A stretch of 42,754 nucleotides of DNA from Candidatus Nitrosopumilus sp. (GCA_013821245.1 JACDHC010000002.1:1-42754), one strand, 5' to 3'. Shown: positions 9,038-18,647, counted from the first letter of the stretch. The notes: generated by a model not told the origin, from the letters alone. Numbers and translations: made by a program.

Positions 9038-9336
9038 TGTTATAGGTTTGTATAATTGTTCCAAGTTTTTATAAATATCAAATATCTTCATAATATTTTT
9101 CTTCAATATTTCTTATTCACAAGGTAAATAGATTCGTTGTTTGATACTCAAAGTAATTAATTAGATTTAAAGATCAATCTATAAAGTTTTAAAAAACGGA
9201 TGCATTGTGTTTGGAACAAATACATTAGTTAAACCAAGCCATGTGTGGACGCGCATGATGATATTTCATTCAGTGTAAATCATCTTTTGATAGCTTTATA
9301 TATACAGAAGGTGAAAAAGACCAAAATCTAGTTTTA

Positions 9337-9969
9337 GTGTTAAAAATGGGGTCAAATGAAATAAATTGTATAAAAAAAGGATCAAACGATAGAGATAAAA
9401 AAAAGATAAGCGTTGTTATTTCTGGATGGCCTGCAGTCGGTAAGACTACTATCGCAGAAAATATAGCAAAAGATTTCAATCTAAAACTATGGAATGGTGG
9501 TGATATTTTAAAAATGATGGCATTTGAACGTGGCTATTCCTCATCATTAAATCATGATTGGTGGGACACCGAGGAAGCCATAAATTTTATGAGGGAGAGA
9601 AATAATGATCCCAATTTTGATAGGGAGGTTGACAATAGGTTAATTAGATTGGTTAACAATGGAAATGTTGTTATCACCAGTTATACCCTTCCGTGGATTT
9701 CTGATGCCACGGTTAACTTTTGGCTACAGGGTTCGGTAGAAAACCGAGCAAAAAGGCTGGCCATGAGGGATAATATTAGTGTCATGGAAGCAAAAAAAAT
9801 TATCCTACGTCGGGACAATGAAAATAAACTAATCTACAAAAGAATTTATAATTTTAGTTTTGGCGAAAAATTAGATGTATTTGACTTTGCGTTGAATACT
9901 GACTTGCTATCTTTAGAATGCCTTGTTGACTTGTCTAAAAGAATCGTTAAGAGCATATTGAGTTCTTGA
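9337..9969 (+). CDS. cmk: Cytidylate kinase
   Basis: ORF 210 aa; P-loop 'VVISGWPAVGKTTIAENIA', 'LWNGGDILKMMA'; between adkA and cbf5 as in other archaea. Start may be downstream of the first ATG. Confidence 0.88.
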   Translation: MLKMGSNEINCIKKGSNDRDKKKISVVISGWPAVGKTTIAENIAKDFNLKLWNGGDILKMMAFERGYSSSLNHDWWDTEEAINFMRERNNDPNFDREVDNRLIRLVNNGNVVITSYTLPWISDATVNFWLQGSVENRAKRLAMRDNISVMEAKKIILRRDNENKLIYKRIYNFSFGEKLDVFDFALNTDLLSLECLVDLSKRIVKSILSS

Positions 9970-10001
9970 TTTATTTATAACTTATTTATGTAGAAACATA
10001 T

Positions 10002-11084
10002 ATGGATCTGAGCTTTCCCCAACTAGATAATCTTATCACAATAAACGATAGCATAACCGACGAAAATTATGGTTTCTATCCTTCTAAACGCCCTATTCAA
10101 AATTTACTTAATTATGGCTTGATTTTATTGGATAAACCTCCTGGGCATACTAGCCATGAAATAGTATCCTATGTTAAAAAAATATTGGAAATAGAAAAAG
10201 CAGGACATAGTGGAACCCTAGATCCTGGAACAACTGGATTATTGCCTATAGGCTTGGAGGAAGGCACAAAAATAGTTCCAATTCTGTTATTGGGACCGAA
10301 AGAATATGTGGCATTAGCTAGGATTCATAATCAAATCCCTGTTGAAAAACTGACAAAAATAATAAAAGAATTTACCGGGCCAATTTTTCAAAAACCACCA
10401 CAAAGATCATCTGTAAAACGTCAAACCCGGATTAGAACTATATATGAAATGGATTTGTTAGATCAATTTGATCGACTAATCCTCTTAAGAGTTTTGTGCG
10501 AATCTGGGACTTATATTAGAAAATTGATTTATGACATGGGTGAAGTTCTAGAATGGGGTTCCTCAATGATTGAATTGCGAAGAACCACGGTATGGGATTT
10601 TAATGATGAGACGAAATTTGTTAGATTGCATGATTTGGTGGATGCATTCTCTCTTTATAAAGAAAAAGACGAAGAGGAAAAACTGCGTAGACTAATCCTT
10701 CCAATAGAATCTGCTTTAACTCACATACCTGCAGTAACTATTAGAGATACTGCTGTTGATGCCCTTTGTCATGGTGCACAGCTGGCTTTGCCTGGCGTTG
10801 TAGCTATACCTAAAAATTTAGGAAAAGATGATCTAGTTGGTATTTATACTCAAAAAGGTGAAATTGTTGGCCTTGGGACATCATTGTTAGCCTTTGATGA
10901 CTTTTTCAGGCAAAAAAAAGGCATTTCATTCCAAATTAAAAGAATGGTGATGAAGCCTAACACATACCCTAAATTTTGGTCGACCTCGGATACCGTTATT
11001 TCTGTTTCAGAAAATAAACCTGATAGTTTGTTGGCCAAAGAGAGAGGGGAGGAAGAAGAAGAAGAAGAAGAAGAATATAATTGA
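10002..11084 (+). CDS. cbf5: tRNA/rRNA pseudouridine synthase Cbf5 (H/ACA RNP)
   Basis: ORF 360 aa; 'LLDKPPGHTSHEIVSYVKK', 'GHSGTLDPGTTGLLPIGLEEGTKI'; C-terminal PUA region; poly-Glu tail. Confidence 0.95.
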   Translation: MDLSFPQLDNLITINDSITDENYGFYPSKRPIQNLLNYGLILLDKPPGHTSHEIVSYVKKILEIEKAGHSGTLDPGTTGLLPIGLEEGTKIVPILLLGPKEYVALARIHNQIPVEKLTKIIKEFTGPIFQKPPQRSSVKRQTRIRTIYEMDLLDQFDRLILLRVLCESGTYIRKLIYDMGEVLEWGSSMIELRRTTVWDFNDETKFVRLHDLVDAFSLYKEKDEEEKLRRLILPIESALTHIPAVTIRDTAVDALCHGAQLALPGVVAIPKNLGKDDLVGIYTQKGEIVGLGTSLLAFDDFFRQKKGISFQIKRMVMKPNTYPKFWSTSDTVISVSENKPDSLLAKERGEEEEEEEEEYN

Positions 11085-11136
11085 TTTCCTTTTGTCTATT
11101 GTAAATTTAATATTCTGTTTATCTTAATACTTTTTG

Positions 11137-11295
11137 TTATATGGTTTCTCCGATACCTGGACTTGTTTTGTCAAGTAAAGATATCTTACGAGCCATATTT
11201 TCAATTGTACCAGGCACATGACAACTGCACATACATTCATCGCAATCAGTATGTTTTAAATTTTTACAAGATTCTGACAACTGTAATTTTTCCAT
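11137..11295 (-). CDS. Small Cys-rich hypothetical protein (52 aa), not in the ORF track
   Basis: Minus-strand ATG..TAA translates as MEKLQLSESCKNLKHTDCDECMCSCHVPGTIENMARKISLLDKTSPGIGETI; fills the cbf5-priL gap. Confidence 0.55.
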   Translation of the reverse strand: MEKLQLSESCKNLKHTDCDECMCSCHVPGTIENMARKISLLDKTSPGIGETI

Positions 11296-11386
11296 AAACC
11301 TATCACCATATTAATAGCCTCTAAATTTAATTGTTTTATTAAGAAAAATTCTTAATTGATCGGAAATACTATAGTAGTAATATAAA

Positions 11387-12427
11387 TTGTCAATAAAACT
11401 GGGCACAAATGATTTAGCTAAATATCCTTTCCTAAATGAGGCTTCACTATACATTAAAGATACACATTTTGATTTACTAGAATTTGATAGAAGTGAAATG
11501 TCTTTCATAATTAACAGATCCTTTGAGAAAATTGAAAGTTTTATAAAAAACAATGAAACCAGACACTATTATAAAATAGATAAATTTGAAATTGAAATTT
11601 TAACTTTTTTAGCTTCTTTGTTAATATTAAAATCTGCGTCGATTGATATTATTACCAAAAAATTTGCATTGTTTGAATCAATGAGGTTTGAAAAATATTT
11701 GATAGATGACTTAAAAAATTCATTTAAAGATGAGACGAAGAGATTGATTTTATTGAAAATTTTTAAGGAGGTGTTTAAAATCGATGTTTATGCGGAAACA
11801 AAGACCATTGAGCTATATAAAATCCGAGTTCCTGAGTATATCAGGCGTTCCATACTTTTCCATGAACAAGAATGGAAACTGATAAACAGGACAGTCAAAG
11901 ATGGATATGTTTATCTTGATGTTTCTGAAATTGTCAGATTGTTTAGGAATGAGTTAAGTCTGTTAATCATTGATAAAATTAAAAATATGAAATCAATCAC
12001 ATTTCCTAAGCAAGTTTTAATAAAGTCTCAAAAACTAAAGAATTATTGGGATTCTGTAAATAAAAAAACTGATGTTGATATTGTAAATAAAAAAAGCGTA
12101 ACTCCACCTTGCATTGACCATTTATATCGAGTTTTGGATACCGGGGAAAACTTGCCTCATTCTGCAAGATTGTTGTTAGCGACGTTTTTGCTGTTTTCAG
12201 GTAAAAGTATTGAAGAAATAACAGAGATGTTTAAAAAATTGCCTGATTTTAACGAACGGATAACAAGATACCAACTAGAACACTTATCGGGAAAGACTGG
12301 TAGTTCAAAAAAATATTTTGTACCTTCGTGTGAAAAAATAAAAATGGAAAATCTATGCCATGAAACAAACGTGTGTAAAGGCATTATTAACCCTGTTCAG
12401 CTATTGGGTAAAAGAATGAAAATTTAA
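11387..12427 (+). CDS. priL: DNA primase large subunit PriL
   Basis: ORF 346 aa; C-terminal Fe-S domain Cys pattern ('PPCIDHL', 'VPSCEKIKMENLCHETNVC'); adjacent to priS. Confidence 0.88.
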   Translation: MSIKLGTNDLAKYPFLNEASLYIKDTHFDLLEFDRSEMSFIINRSFEKIESFIKNNETRHYYKIDKFEIEILTFLASLLILKSASIDIITKKFALFESMRFEKYLIDDLKNSFKDETKRLILLKIFKEVFKIDVYAETKTIELYKIRVPEYIRRSILFHEQEWKLINRTVKDGYVYLDVSEIVRLFRNELSLLIIDKIKNMKSITFPKQVLIKSQKLKNYWDSVNKKTDVDIVNKKSVTPPCIDHLYRVLDTGENLPHSARLLLATFLLFSGKSIEEITEMFKKLPDFNERITRYQLEHLSGKTGSSKKYFVPSCEKIKMENLCHETNVCKGIINPVQLLGKRMKI

Positions 12428-12428
12428 A

Positions 12429-13706
12429 ATGTTTTTCCACAACAATGACAAAAGTGATTTAAACGATATTGCTGATATCCCAAGAGAAAAAGAAAGTGCC
12501 TTGAAAGACGATTTTAAAGACTCAAAGTCACATCAAAATAACCAAAATTGGCTAAAAAAAAATTATAAAAAATACTATTTTAACTTTTATGCAAATATAA
12601 CTTTGCCTGAAAAAATCCATTTACATGAGTTTGGATTCCGTCACTTTGAAGGAGAAAAAATGCATCGCCACCTCTCATTTAAAAATTCTGGAGAACTGCA
12701 TGCTTTTGTTCTAAAATTTGCTCCTTCTGACATTTATTGTTCTTCTTCACTTTATAGTCGCCCTACCGAACCTATGGATAAAAAAGAATGGGGCGGCTCG
12801 GAATTAATTTTCGATATTGATGGTAAAGACCTGCATCTTGAATGTGCCCTTACCCATAACTATACCAAATGTCATGATTGTAAATCTATACACCCGGGAG
12901 TTTTAGCAAAGTGCACCAATTGCAATAGTTCCCGAATATATATAATAGATGTCCCATGCAAAAATTGTATAGTTTCTTTGAAAAAAGAAGTCACAAAGTT
13001 GGTAAATTTTTTAATCGATGATTTTGGAATTGAAAGAAGTGGTATTTTCATTTATTTTTCGGGTAACAATGGATTTCATTTACACGTTCTAGACAGTGAT
13101 TATTATCCATTGCTTTCAAACGAGAGATCTGAAATGGCAAGTTATCTTTTAGGCAAAGGGTTTAAAATGGAGACATTGGGTATAAAAAAAACCCAAGGAG
13201 ATAAATTTGTTCCATTGTCAAAAAGTAAACAACTTTTAGAAGCCGGTTGGAGAGATAGAATCCTTAAAAAACTTAAAATTAATTTTTATTCAAGTAAAAA
13301 TTCTGACAGTGATTTTAGCAAACAAATAGAAAAATTAGAAAATGCTATGAAATGTGATTTTCAACAAATGGTTCTAAAAACTGTTGATGATCTTTCTGTA
13401 AAAATTGACCCTATGGTCACAATGGATATTCACAGAATATTCCGGCTACCTGGTTCATTGAACAGTAAAAGCGGCCTTGCCAAAATTCTTTGTAATGATT
13501 TGAAATCTTTTGACCCCTTTAACGAAGCCTGTTTTTTTGATAAATCAAAAGTAGATATCGTTTGTTTTTCTCCTGTTTCTCTTCTTTTCAAAGGGAAAAG
13601 ATATGGTATACATGAGGGCAATAATCATGTTCCAAGATATGTTGCTGTTTACTTGATAAGCAAAGGGCTGGCAAATATTGATTTAAAAGATATCCAAGAT
13701 GGATGA
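12429..13706 (+). CDS. priS: DNA primase catalytic small subunit PriS
   Basis: ORF 425 aa; 'ELIFDIDGKDL' catalytic acidic motif, zinc motif 'CHDCKSIHPGVLAKCTNC', 'IYFSGNNGFHLHVLD'. Confidence 0.92.
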   Translation: MFFHNNDKSDLNDIADIPREKESALKDDFKDSKSHQNNQNWLKKNYKKYYFNFYANITLPEKIHLHEFGFRHFEGEKMHRHLSFKNSGELHAFVLKFAPSDIYCSSSLYSRPTEPMDKKEWGGSELIFDIDGKDLHLECALTHNYTKCHDCKSIHPGVLAKCTNCNSSRIYIIDVPCKNCIVSLKKEVTKLVNFLIDDFGIERSGIFIYFSGNNGFHLHVLDSDYYPLLSNERSEMASYLLGKGFKMETLGIKKTQGDKFVPLSKSKQLLEAGWRDRILKKLKINFYSSKNSDSDFSKQIEKLENAMKCDFQQMVLKTVDDLSVKIDPMVTMDIHRIFRLPGSLNSKSGLAKILCNDLKSFDPFNEACFFDKSKVDIVCFSPVSLLFKGKRYGIHEGNNHVPRYVAVYLISKGLANIDLKDIQDG

Positions 13707-14115
13707 AGATAATTATTACAATTTTGATAACGATCCAAAAGAAAATGATTCAGTGAACCCTGTTGAAGAAAAATGGATCATATCTTTTATTAAGGTGGAT
13801 AACTTAAGAAAGGTTTACTATAGACAATTTTTTGCTGCTGGTTTCTATGAGGCATATGATAGGGTTATGACGTTTGTTGAAAAAACTAATTGTAAAATAC
13901 TCTGGTATAAGGAGAAAAGAAAATGTGGGTTGTATTTTGCAAACAAAGAAATTCCATACCTTGAATTTGTTTGTACCTTTTGCAACAATAGGTTTAATAA
14001 TATTGAACCAATTAAATGTAATTTTGAAAATAACAATCACTGCAAATCGGAATTTTGTTCTTTGTATTGCAGGCAAGAACATTTATACTATATGCATATC
14101 AAAAGAGGGAATTAG
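13699..14115 (+). CDS. Cys-rich hypothetical protein overlapping priS
   Basis: ORF 138 aa starting 8 bp inside priS; C-terminal Cys/His-rich 'CTFCNNRFNNIEPIKCNFENNNHCKSEFCSLYCRQEHLYYMH'. Confidence 0.75.
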   Translation: MDEDNYYNFDNDPKENDSVNPVEEKWIISFIKVDNLRKVYYRQFFAAGFYEAYDRVMTFVEKTNCKILWYKEKRKCGLYFANKEIPYLEFVCTFCNNRFNNIEPIKCNFENNNHCKSEFCSLYCRQEHLYYMHIKRGN

Positions 14116-14125
14116 GTGTTACAAG

Positions 14126-14506
14126 TTATTCTATTATTTTTAGATATGATTTTATCAAATCATTATCTATTACACCTTGAACTACAAAGGGATCTCCTGA
14201 TTCTAAAACAATATCCATAGCTACTGCACTATATGGAATATCGAATTTTTCAATAATGCTTGGATTCTCTGTTTCAAAAATTTTTGTATCTTTGCTATTT
14301 TTTATTCTAAAGCCCATAATTTTATCTATTTTTCTATTCCCTGACCCCCCTCCTCTTCCGCCTGCCGATCCCAACGATTCTTCCACCATCAAAATAAATA
14401 CTATGTTTTCGGGCGCATTGTAGTGTTTGTCTAATGCGATGTCATTTAAAGAAACTATGAGTTTTCTTTTTGGTATTTGTAAAACCCGATTTAACCTTGA
14501 TTCCAT
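14126..14506 (-). CDS. Hypothetical protein, convergent with the primase operon
   Basis: ORF 126 aa with protein-like composition and a Gly/Ser-rich loop 'GSAGGRGGGSGN'; ends 11 bp from the preceding + strand gene. Confidence 0.7.
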   Translation of the reverse strand: MESRLNRVLQIPKRKLIVSLNDIALDKHYNAPENIVFILMVEESLGSAGGRGGGSGNRKIDKIMGFRIKNSKDTKIFETENPSIIEKFDIPYSAVAMDIVLESGDPFVVQGVIDNDLIKSYLKIIE

Positions 14507-14596
14507 ATCGTATGAAATAAATGTATTCGAATAGAAAAATATGTTGAATTCACCAATTAGGTTTTTTTATGCAAATCTGGTAGAAATAAATAATCT

Positions 14597-15700
14597 TTGT
14601 CCAAAGAATTACTTGTGTCGATAGTTGGCGATAACAATAATCTAATGACTGTGAGTTGGAATGATGTACCCGTTTACGTCAAAATGATAGATCAGACGAA
14701 ATTGCCTGAATCTTTAGAATACCTTATCTGTAAAAATCATTATGAGATAGGTGAGGCCATAAGAAATTTATCAATCAGGGGCGCCCCTGCAATCGGTGTT
14801 GCAGGTGCTATGGGTCTCGCTCTTTGTGCCAATAACCATGCCTCTGATAGCAAAAATCAATTATTGTCAGATCTCAATTCCGCTTATAATACACTTGTTG
14901 AAACCAGGCCGACCGCGGTCAATTTGAAATGGGGACTAGACAAAATAATGGAGGTATCCAATAGGTATGAAACGGTTTCCGAGATAAAAGAAAATGTAAT
15001 CAAAATGGCAAAAAAAATGTCTTATGATGACATTGAAACAAACAAAAACATGGGTAAATTTGGATCTAAGCTGATTGATACAGGAGATGTAATAATGACT
15101 CATTGCAATGCTGGGGCATTAGCTACTGTAGCATATGGAACTGCCCTTGGAGTTATAAGATCTGCCAAGGAATCCGGAAAAAAAATAAGTGTATTTGCAA
15201 CAGAAACAAGGCCTGTTATGCAGGGTTCGCGACTTACTGCCTTTGAATTAGTGCATGATGAGATTGATGTAAGCCTAATACCTGATACTGCTGTTGGATA
15301 TCTTATGAATAACAAAATGGTAGATAAAGTAATAGTGGGTGCCGATAGAATCCTGAAAACAGGACATGTGTTCAATAAGATTGGAACATACCAAATTGCC
15401 TTATTGGCCAATTCTCATAACATCCCATTTTATGTGGCTGCGCCTCTTTCTACTTTTGACCTAAAAAACAACCTAGATGCAATTGTTATAGAGGAAAGAT
15501 CTGTGGATGAAGTGGTCCAAATTGCGGGTAAAAGGATAGCGCCAAAAGGGGTTAGAATTTTCAATCCCGCATTTGATTTGACTCCGCCAGACCTGATTAC
15601 AAGCATAATAACTGAAAAGGGAATTATAAGCCCTCCGTATGAAAAAAGTATTTCCGATGTATTTGGAATGGATGATTTTTCTAATTTTAACAACCAATAA
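14597..15700 (+). CDS. mtnA: S-methyl-5-thioribose-1-phosphate isomerase (MtnA family)
   Basis: ORF 367 aa (TTG start); 'IRGAPAIGVAGAMGLAL', 'THCNAGALATVAYGTALGVIRSA', 'TRPVMQGSRLTAFEL', 'GADRI'. Confidence 0.92.
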   Translation: MSKELLVSIVGDNNNLMTVSWNDVPVYVKMIDQTKLPESLEYLICKNHYEIGEAIRNLSIRGAPAIGVAGAMGLALCANNHASDSKNQLLSDLNSAYNTLVETRPTAVNLKWGLDKIMEVSNRYETVSEIKENVIKMAKKMSYDDIETNKNMGKFGSKLIDTGDVIMTHCNAGALATVAYGTALGVIRSAKESGKKISVFATETRPVMQGSRLTAFELVHDEIDVSLIPDTAVGYLMNNKMVDKVIVGADRILKTGHVFNKIGTYQIALLANSHNIPFYVAAPLSTFDLKNNLDAIVIEERSVDEVVQIAGKRIAPKGVRIFNPAFDLTPPDLITSIITEKGIISPPYEKSISDVFGMDDFSNFNNQ

Positions 15701-15733
15701 AAAAAATTTAAAAAGCAGTTAGATACAATTTTA

Positions 15734-16342
15734 ATGGTGACTACGCAGCAAGTTTCAAAAGAGCAAATATTTTCAGAATTACGCAAATGTATGGATCCTG
15801 AGGTTCCAGTTAATGTTGTAGATTTGGGTTTAATCTATGGTGTAAATGTATCGGATAAAAATGATGTTGATATAAAGATGACCATGACCACCAGGGGTTG
15901 CCCTTTACATGATACTCTGGTTGGTGATGTTAAAAAATATGTCAATAAGATTGAAGGAGTTGGTTCAATCAATGTAGAAATTGTATGGGATCCCCCTTGG
16001 TCAATTGAAAAAATGAATCCTGCGGTCAGAGAAAGGCTTGGATACGGAAACCCTTCCTTACGTTTTCAAATTGATTACAATACATATATGCCGTCAAAAA
16101 GCGGAAAAATACTTAATCAGGAGGATGGTTCTATAACTTTAGTAAATGATAAAGAGCAAGGCTTTATGGTGAATGAGAACATTGTAGAGTTTTGGGAAAA
16201 TTGTGATGGAAATGAGACCATCAATCAATTAGCTGACAGTTTTTCTGCAAAGCTAAACCTGCCTAGGGAACAAGTTGAGCAAGAGGTAGTGCAGTTGATA
16301 CAGCAATTGTTGGAGGCCGGTCTTTTAAAACCGCCCCAATAA
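15734..16342 (+). CDS. MIP18/SufT-like (DUF59) protein with C-terminal PqqD-like domain
   Basis: ORF 202 aa; N-term 'LRKCMDPEVPVNVVDLGLIYGV...MTTRGCPLHD...VWDPPWS'; C-term 'ITLVNDKEQGFMVNENIVEFWENCDGNETINQLADSF' resembles PqqD. Confidence 0.85.
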   Translation: MVTTQQVSKEQIFSELRKCMDPEVPVNVVDLGLIYGVNVSDKNDVDIKMTMTTRGCPLHDTLVGDVKKYVNKIEGVGSINVEIVWDPPWSIEKMNPAVRERLGYGNPSLRFQIDYNTYMPSKSGKILNQEDGSITLVNDKEQGFMVNENIVEFWENCDGNETINQLADSFSAKLNLPREQVEQEVVQLIQQLLEAGLLKPPQ

Positions 16343-16417
16343 TTTTATTCTATTGTTTTATTTATAATTTGATTAATAGTCCCATCGAGCAATAATATAA
16401 AAATATGAATTTGTCAA

Positions 16418-16774
16418 TTATGTCTGAGTGCCTTTTAACTTTGAGGATATCAAATTGCGTATCTCGTAGTCTGACTTTTTTTCTGTATCTATATGAAGGG
16501 ATTTGGCGATTATTTCCAATTTTTCGCGTTCTGATGATACTGGCCTTTGGATGGTCGGGCCGATGTATTGTTTTTGTGCAACTGTTGTATGTTGCACCAG
16601 GTTGTTTTTCTCATTAATCAAGTTATCTTTTGCCTTTTCATATTCCCCAATAAATTTCCCGATGGTTTTTGATATTCCTGATATCTTACTTGGCACAAGG
16701 ATGATAACTATAGCTAATAATATGATGAGCCATTCTGATCCCGCTATATTTAGAGAGTGAAGCATGATATCCAT
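16418..16774 (-). CDS. TatA/MttA-like twin-arginine translocase subunit
   Basis: ORF 118 aa; 'GSEWLIILLAIVIILVPSKISGISKTIGKFIGEYEKAK', single TM followed by an amphipathic helix. Confidence 0.75.
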   Translation of the reverse strand: MDIMLHSLNIAGSEWLIILLAIVIILVPSKISGISKTIGKFIGEYEKAKDNLINEKNNLVQHTTVAQKQYIGPTIQRPVSSEREKLEIIAKSLHIDTEKKSDYEIRNLISSKLKGTQT

Positions 16775-17017
16775 TATTTATTTTATTTATGCATTGTCGG
16801 TAATAATTCTTTTATTATCGCGAAATTCTAAATCAATTCCTTTTTTATGGTTTTGTTTTTATTTTCCACAATCAAGTTTTTTAAAACTATTCATTGATCT
16901 GCTAAATTAATTAACATTATAATATATTCAAAACAAGTTTGAGCATTATAAACTGCATTTAATGAAAACTTTATTACTACACCTTTCAAAGAAATTGAGC
17001 TCTAAAATAATGGTATA

Positions 17018-17143
17018 ATGATGTTTAACTTTGTTGTTGGTAACATTTACAACCTTGAAAACCTAAAGAATGAAGCAAATTTAATTTATTTGGCTCGCGT
17101 TGTACTTATTCCATACTACAACCAAGATATAATAACTGGTTAA
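17018..17143 (+). CDS. Possible 41-aa small ORF
   Basis: ATG..TAA: MMFNFVVGNIYNLENLKNEANLIYLARVVLIPYYNQDIITG; in the gap upstream of the UDP-sugar dehydrogenase. Confidence 0.2.
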   Translation: MMFNFVVGNIYNLENLKNEANLIYLARVVLIPYYNQDIITG

Positions 17144-17158
17144 TAATTTAAACAAATT

Positions 17159-18550
17159 ATGACATTATTGAAAGATAAAAAAAGAGAGGACCCTATATCA
17201 AATAATTCTTCAAATTTGGAATCTCCTGAATCAATAACAAAAAAAATTAAAACTGGTGAGTACAGTGTTGCTGTTTACGGGTTAGGACATGTTGGTGCGC
17301 CAATTGCATCGTCATGGCTTAGATCGGGTGTAACTGTTATTGGTATTGATAAATCGCAAAAGGTAGTGGAAAATGCAAAAAAAGGGCTTACGCATATACC
17401 AGAACCAGGAGTGAATGAAGCTTTTAGCGAAGGCATAAGAAACGGAAAATTTTTAGTTTATGAAGATCCAATCAAAGCCTCTGTTGATTCTAAATTAAAA
17501 ATGATATGTGTACCTGTTTTAATAAAAAATAAAACTGCAGACCTTAGCGCAGTCAAAGAAGTAGCGCTTGCTATAAGCAAAGGCCTAAAACCCCATGACA
17601 TTGTCTCCCTTCATCCAACAGTTCCTCCATTAACAACAGAAAAGTTTTTGATTCCTTTATTGGAAAAAGCAAGCAGGTTAAAAGCCGGGAGGGATTTTTT
17701 TGTTGTCTATAATCCGGAAAGAATCTATGAAGGCCGTGCTATTTTTGATATTGAGGAAGGCCATCCGGGAATTGTTGCTGGAATAGAAAAACATAGTTTA
17801 GAATTAGCTGAAAACATCTTCTCCTTGATATTCAGAAAAGGTGTCATTAAAATTTCTAGTATAAAGACCGCCGAGGCTGAGAAACTATTTGAAGGTGTGT
17901 ACAGGGATGTCAACATTGCTCTTGCTAATGAGATGTCTGTGCTGTGTGAAAAACTGGGGATTGATTTTTGGGAAGCAAAGGACGCAGCCAATTCTCAACC
18001 GTTTTGTCATATCCATAACCCTGGAATTGGGGTTGGAGGTGCCTGCATTCCCGTTTACCCTCAATTTATCTTGGATGTCGCAACCAAAAATAAGGTTGAA
18101 TGCAAGATAACAAAAGCTAGCAGGGCCATCAACGACAACATGCCCACCTATGCTTTGTCAAAGGCATTGAAAATGATATCAAAAAAGGATATAAAAAAAG
18201 CAAAGATAACTATATTGGGATTATCTTTTAGAGGGGGTGTTTCAGACACGCGGCTTTCGCCTACTTATAGTTTAATAAAGAAATTATCACAGTTAAAAAT
18301 CCCCAATATCATAATCCATGACCCTATAGCTAATGATGAGATGTTGATTGCTAAAAATAAAACAATAAAAATAACAAATGATCTTGATTTTTCGATTAAA
18401 AACAGGGATTTGATAATATTAGCAACCGATCACACGGAGTATTCTACTTTATCAAAAGAAAAAACAGGTAAAACCCCAATTTACGATGGTCGGGGTATAT
18501 TAAACCCAAATTCATTTGATGCTGGGTCATTTAAAGGAATAGGCCGATAA
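17159..18550 (+). CDS. wecC: UDP-N-acetyl-D-mannosaminuronate dehydrogenase-like nucleotide sugar dehydrogenase
   Basis: ORF 463 aa; 'VAVYGLGHVGAPIASSWLRSGVTVIGIDKS', 'NPERI', 'NPGIGVGGACIPVYPQFIL'. Confidence 0.88.
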   Translation: MTLLKDKKREDPISNNSSNLESPESITKKIKTGEYSVAVYGLGHVGAPIASSWLRSGVTVIGIDKSQKVVENAKKGLTHIPEPGVNEAFSEGIRNGKFLVYEDPIKASVDSKLKMICVPVLIKNKTADLSAVKEVALAISKGLKPHDIVSLHPTVPPLTTEKFLIPLLEKASRLKAGRDFFVVYNPERIYEGRAIFDIEEGHPGIVAGIEKHSLELAENIFSLIFRKGVIKISSIKTAEAEKLFEGVYRDVNIALANEMSVLCEKLGIDFWEAKDAANSQPFCHIHNPGIGVGGACIPVYPQFILDVATKNKVECKITKASRAINDNMPTYALSKALKMISKKDIKKAKITILGLSFRGGVSDTRLSPTYSLIKKLSQLKIPNIIIHDPIANDEMLIAKNKTIKITNDLDFSIKNRDLIILATDHTEYSTLSKEKTGKTPIYDGRGILNPNSFDAGSFKGIGR

Positions 18551-18647
18551 TCAATAAAGTCACTAGAATGAGATTTCCAAAAATTGTTTAACCAATCAAT
18601 TTAGTTGCTTGGAAAACATTTATTTTATTTTGATTATATGGTATTAC

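Noticed and set aside
9255-9261. ATGATGA resembling a box C of a C/D sRNA
   Set aside because: No suitable box D (CTGA) or C'/D' pair at proper spacing downstream; probably chance.
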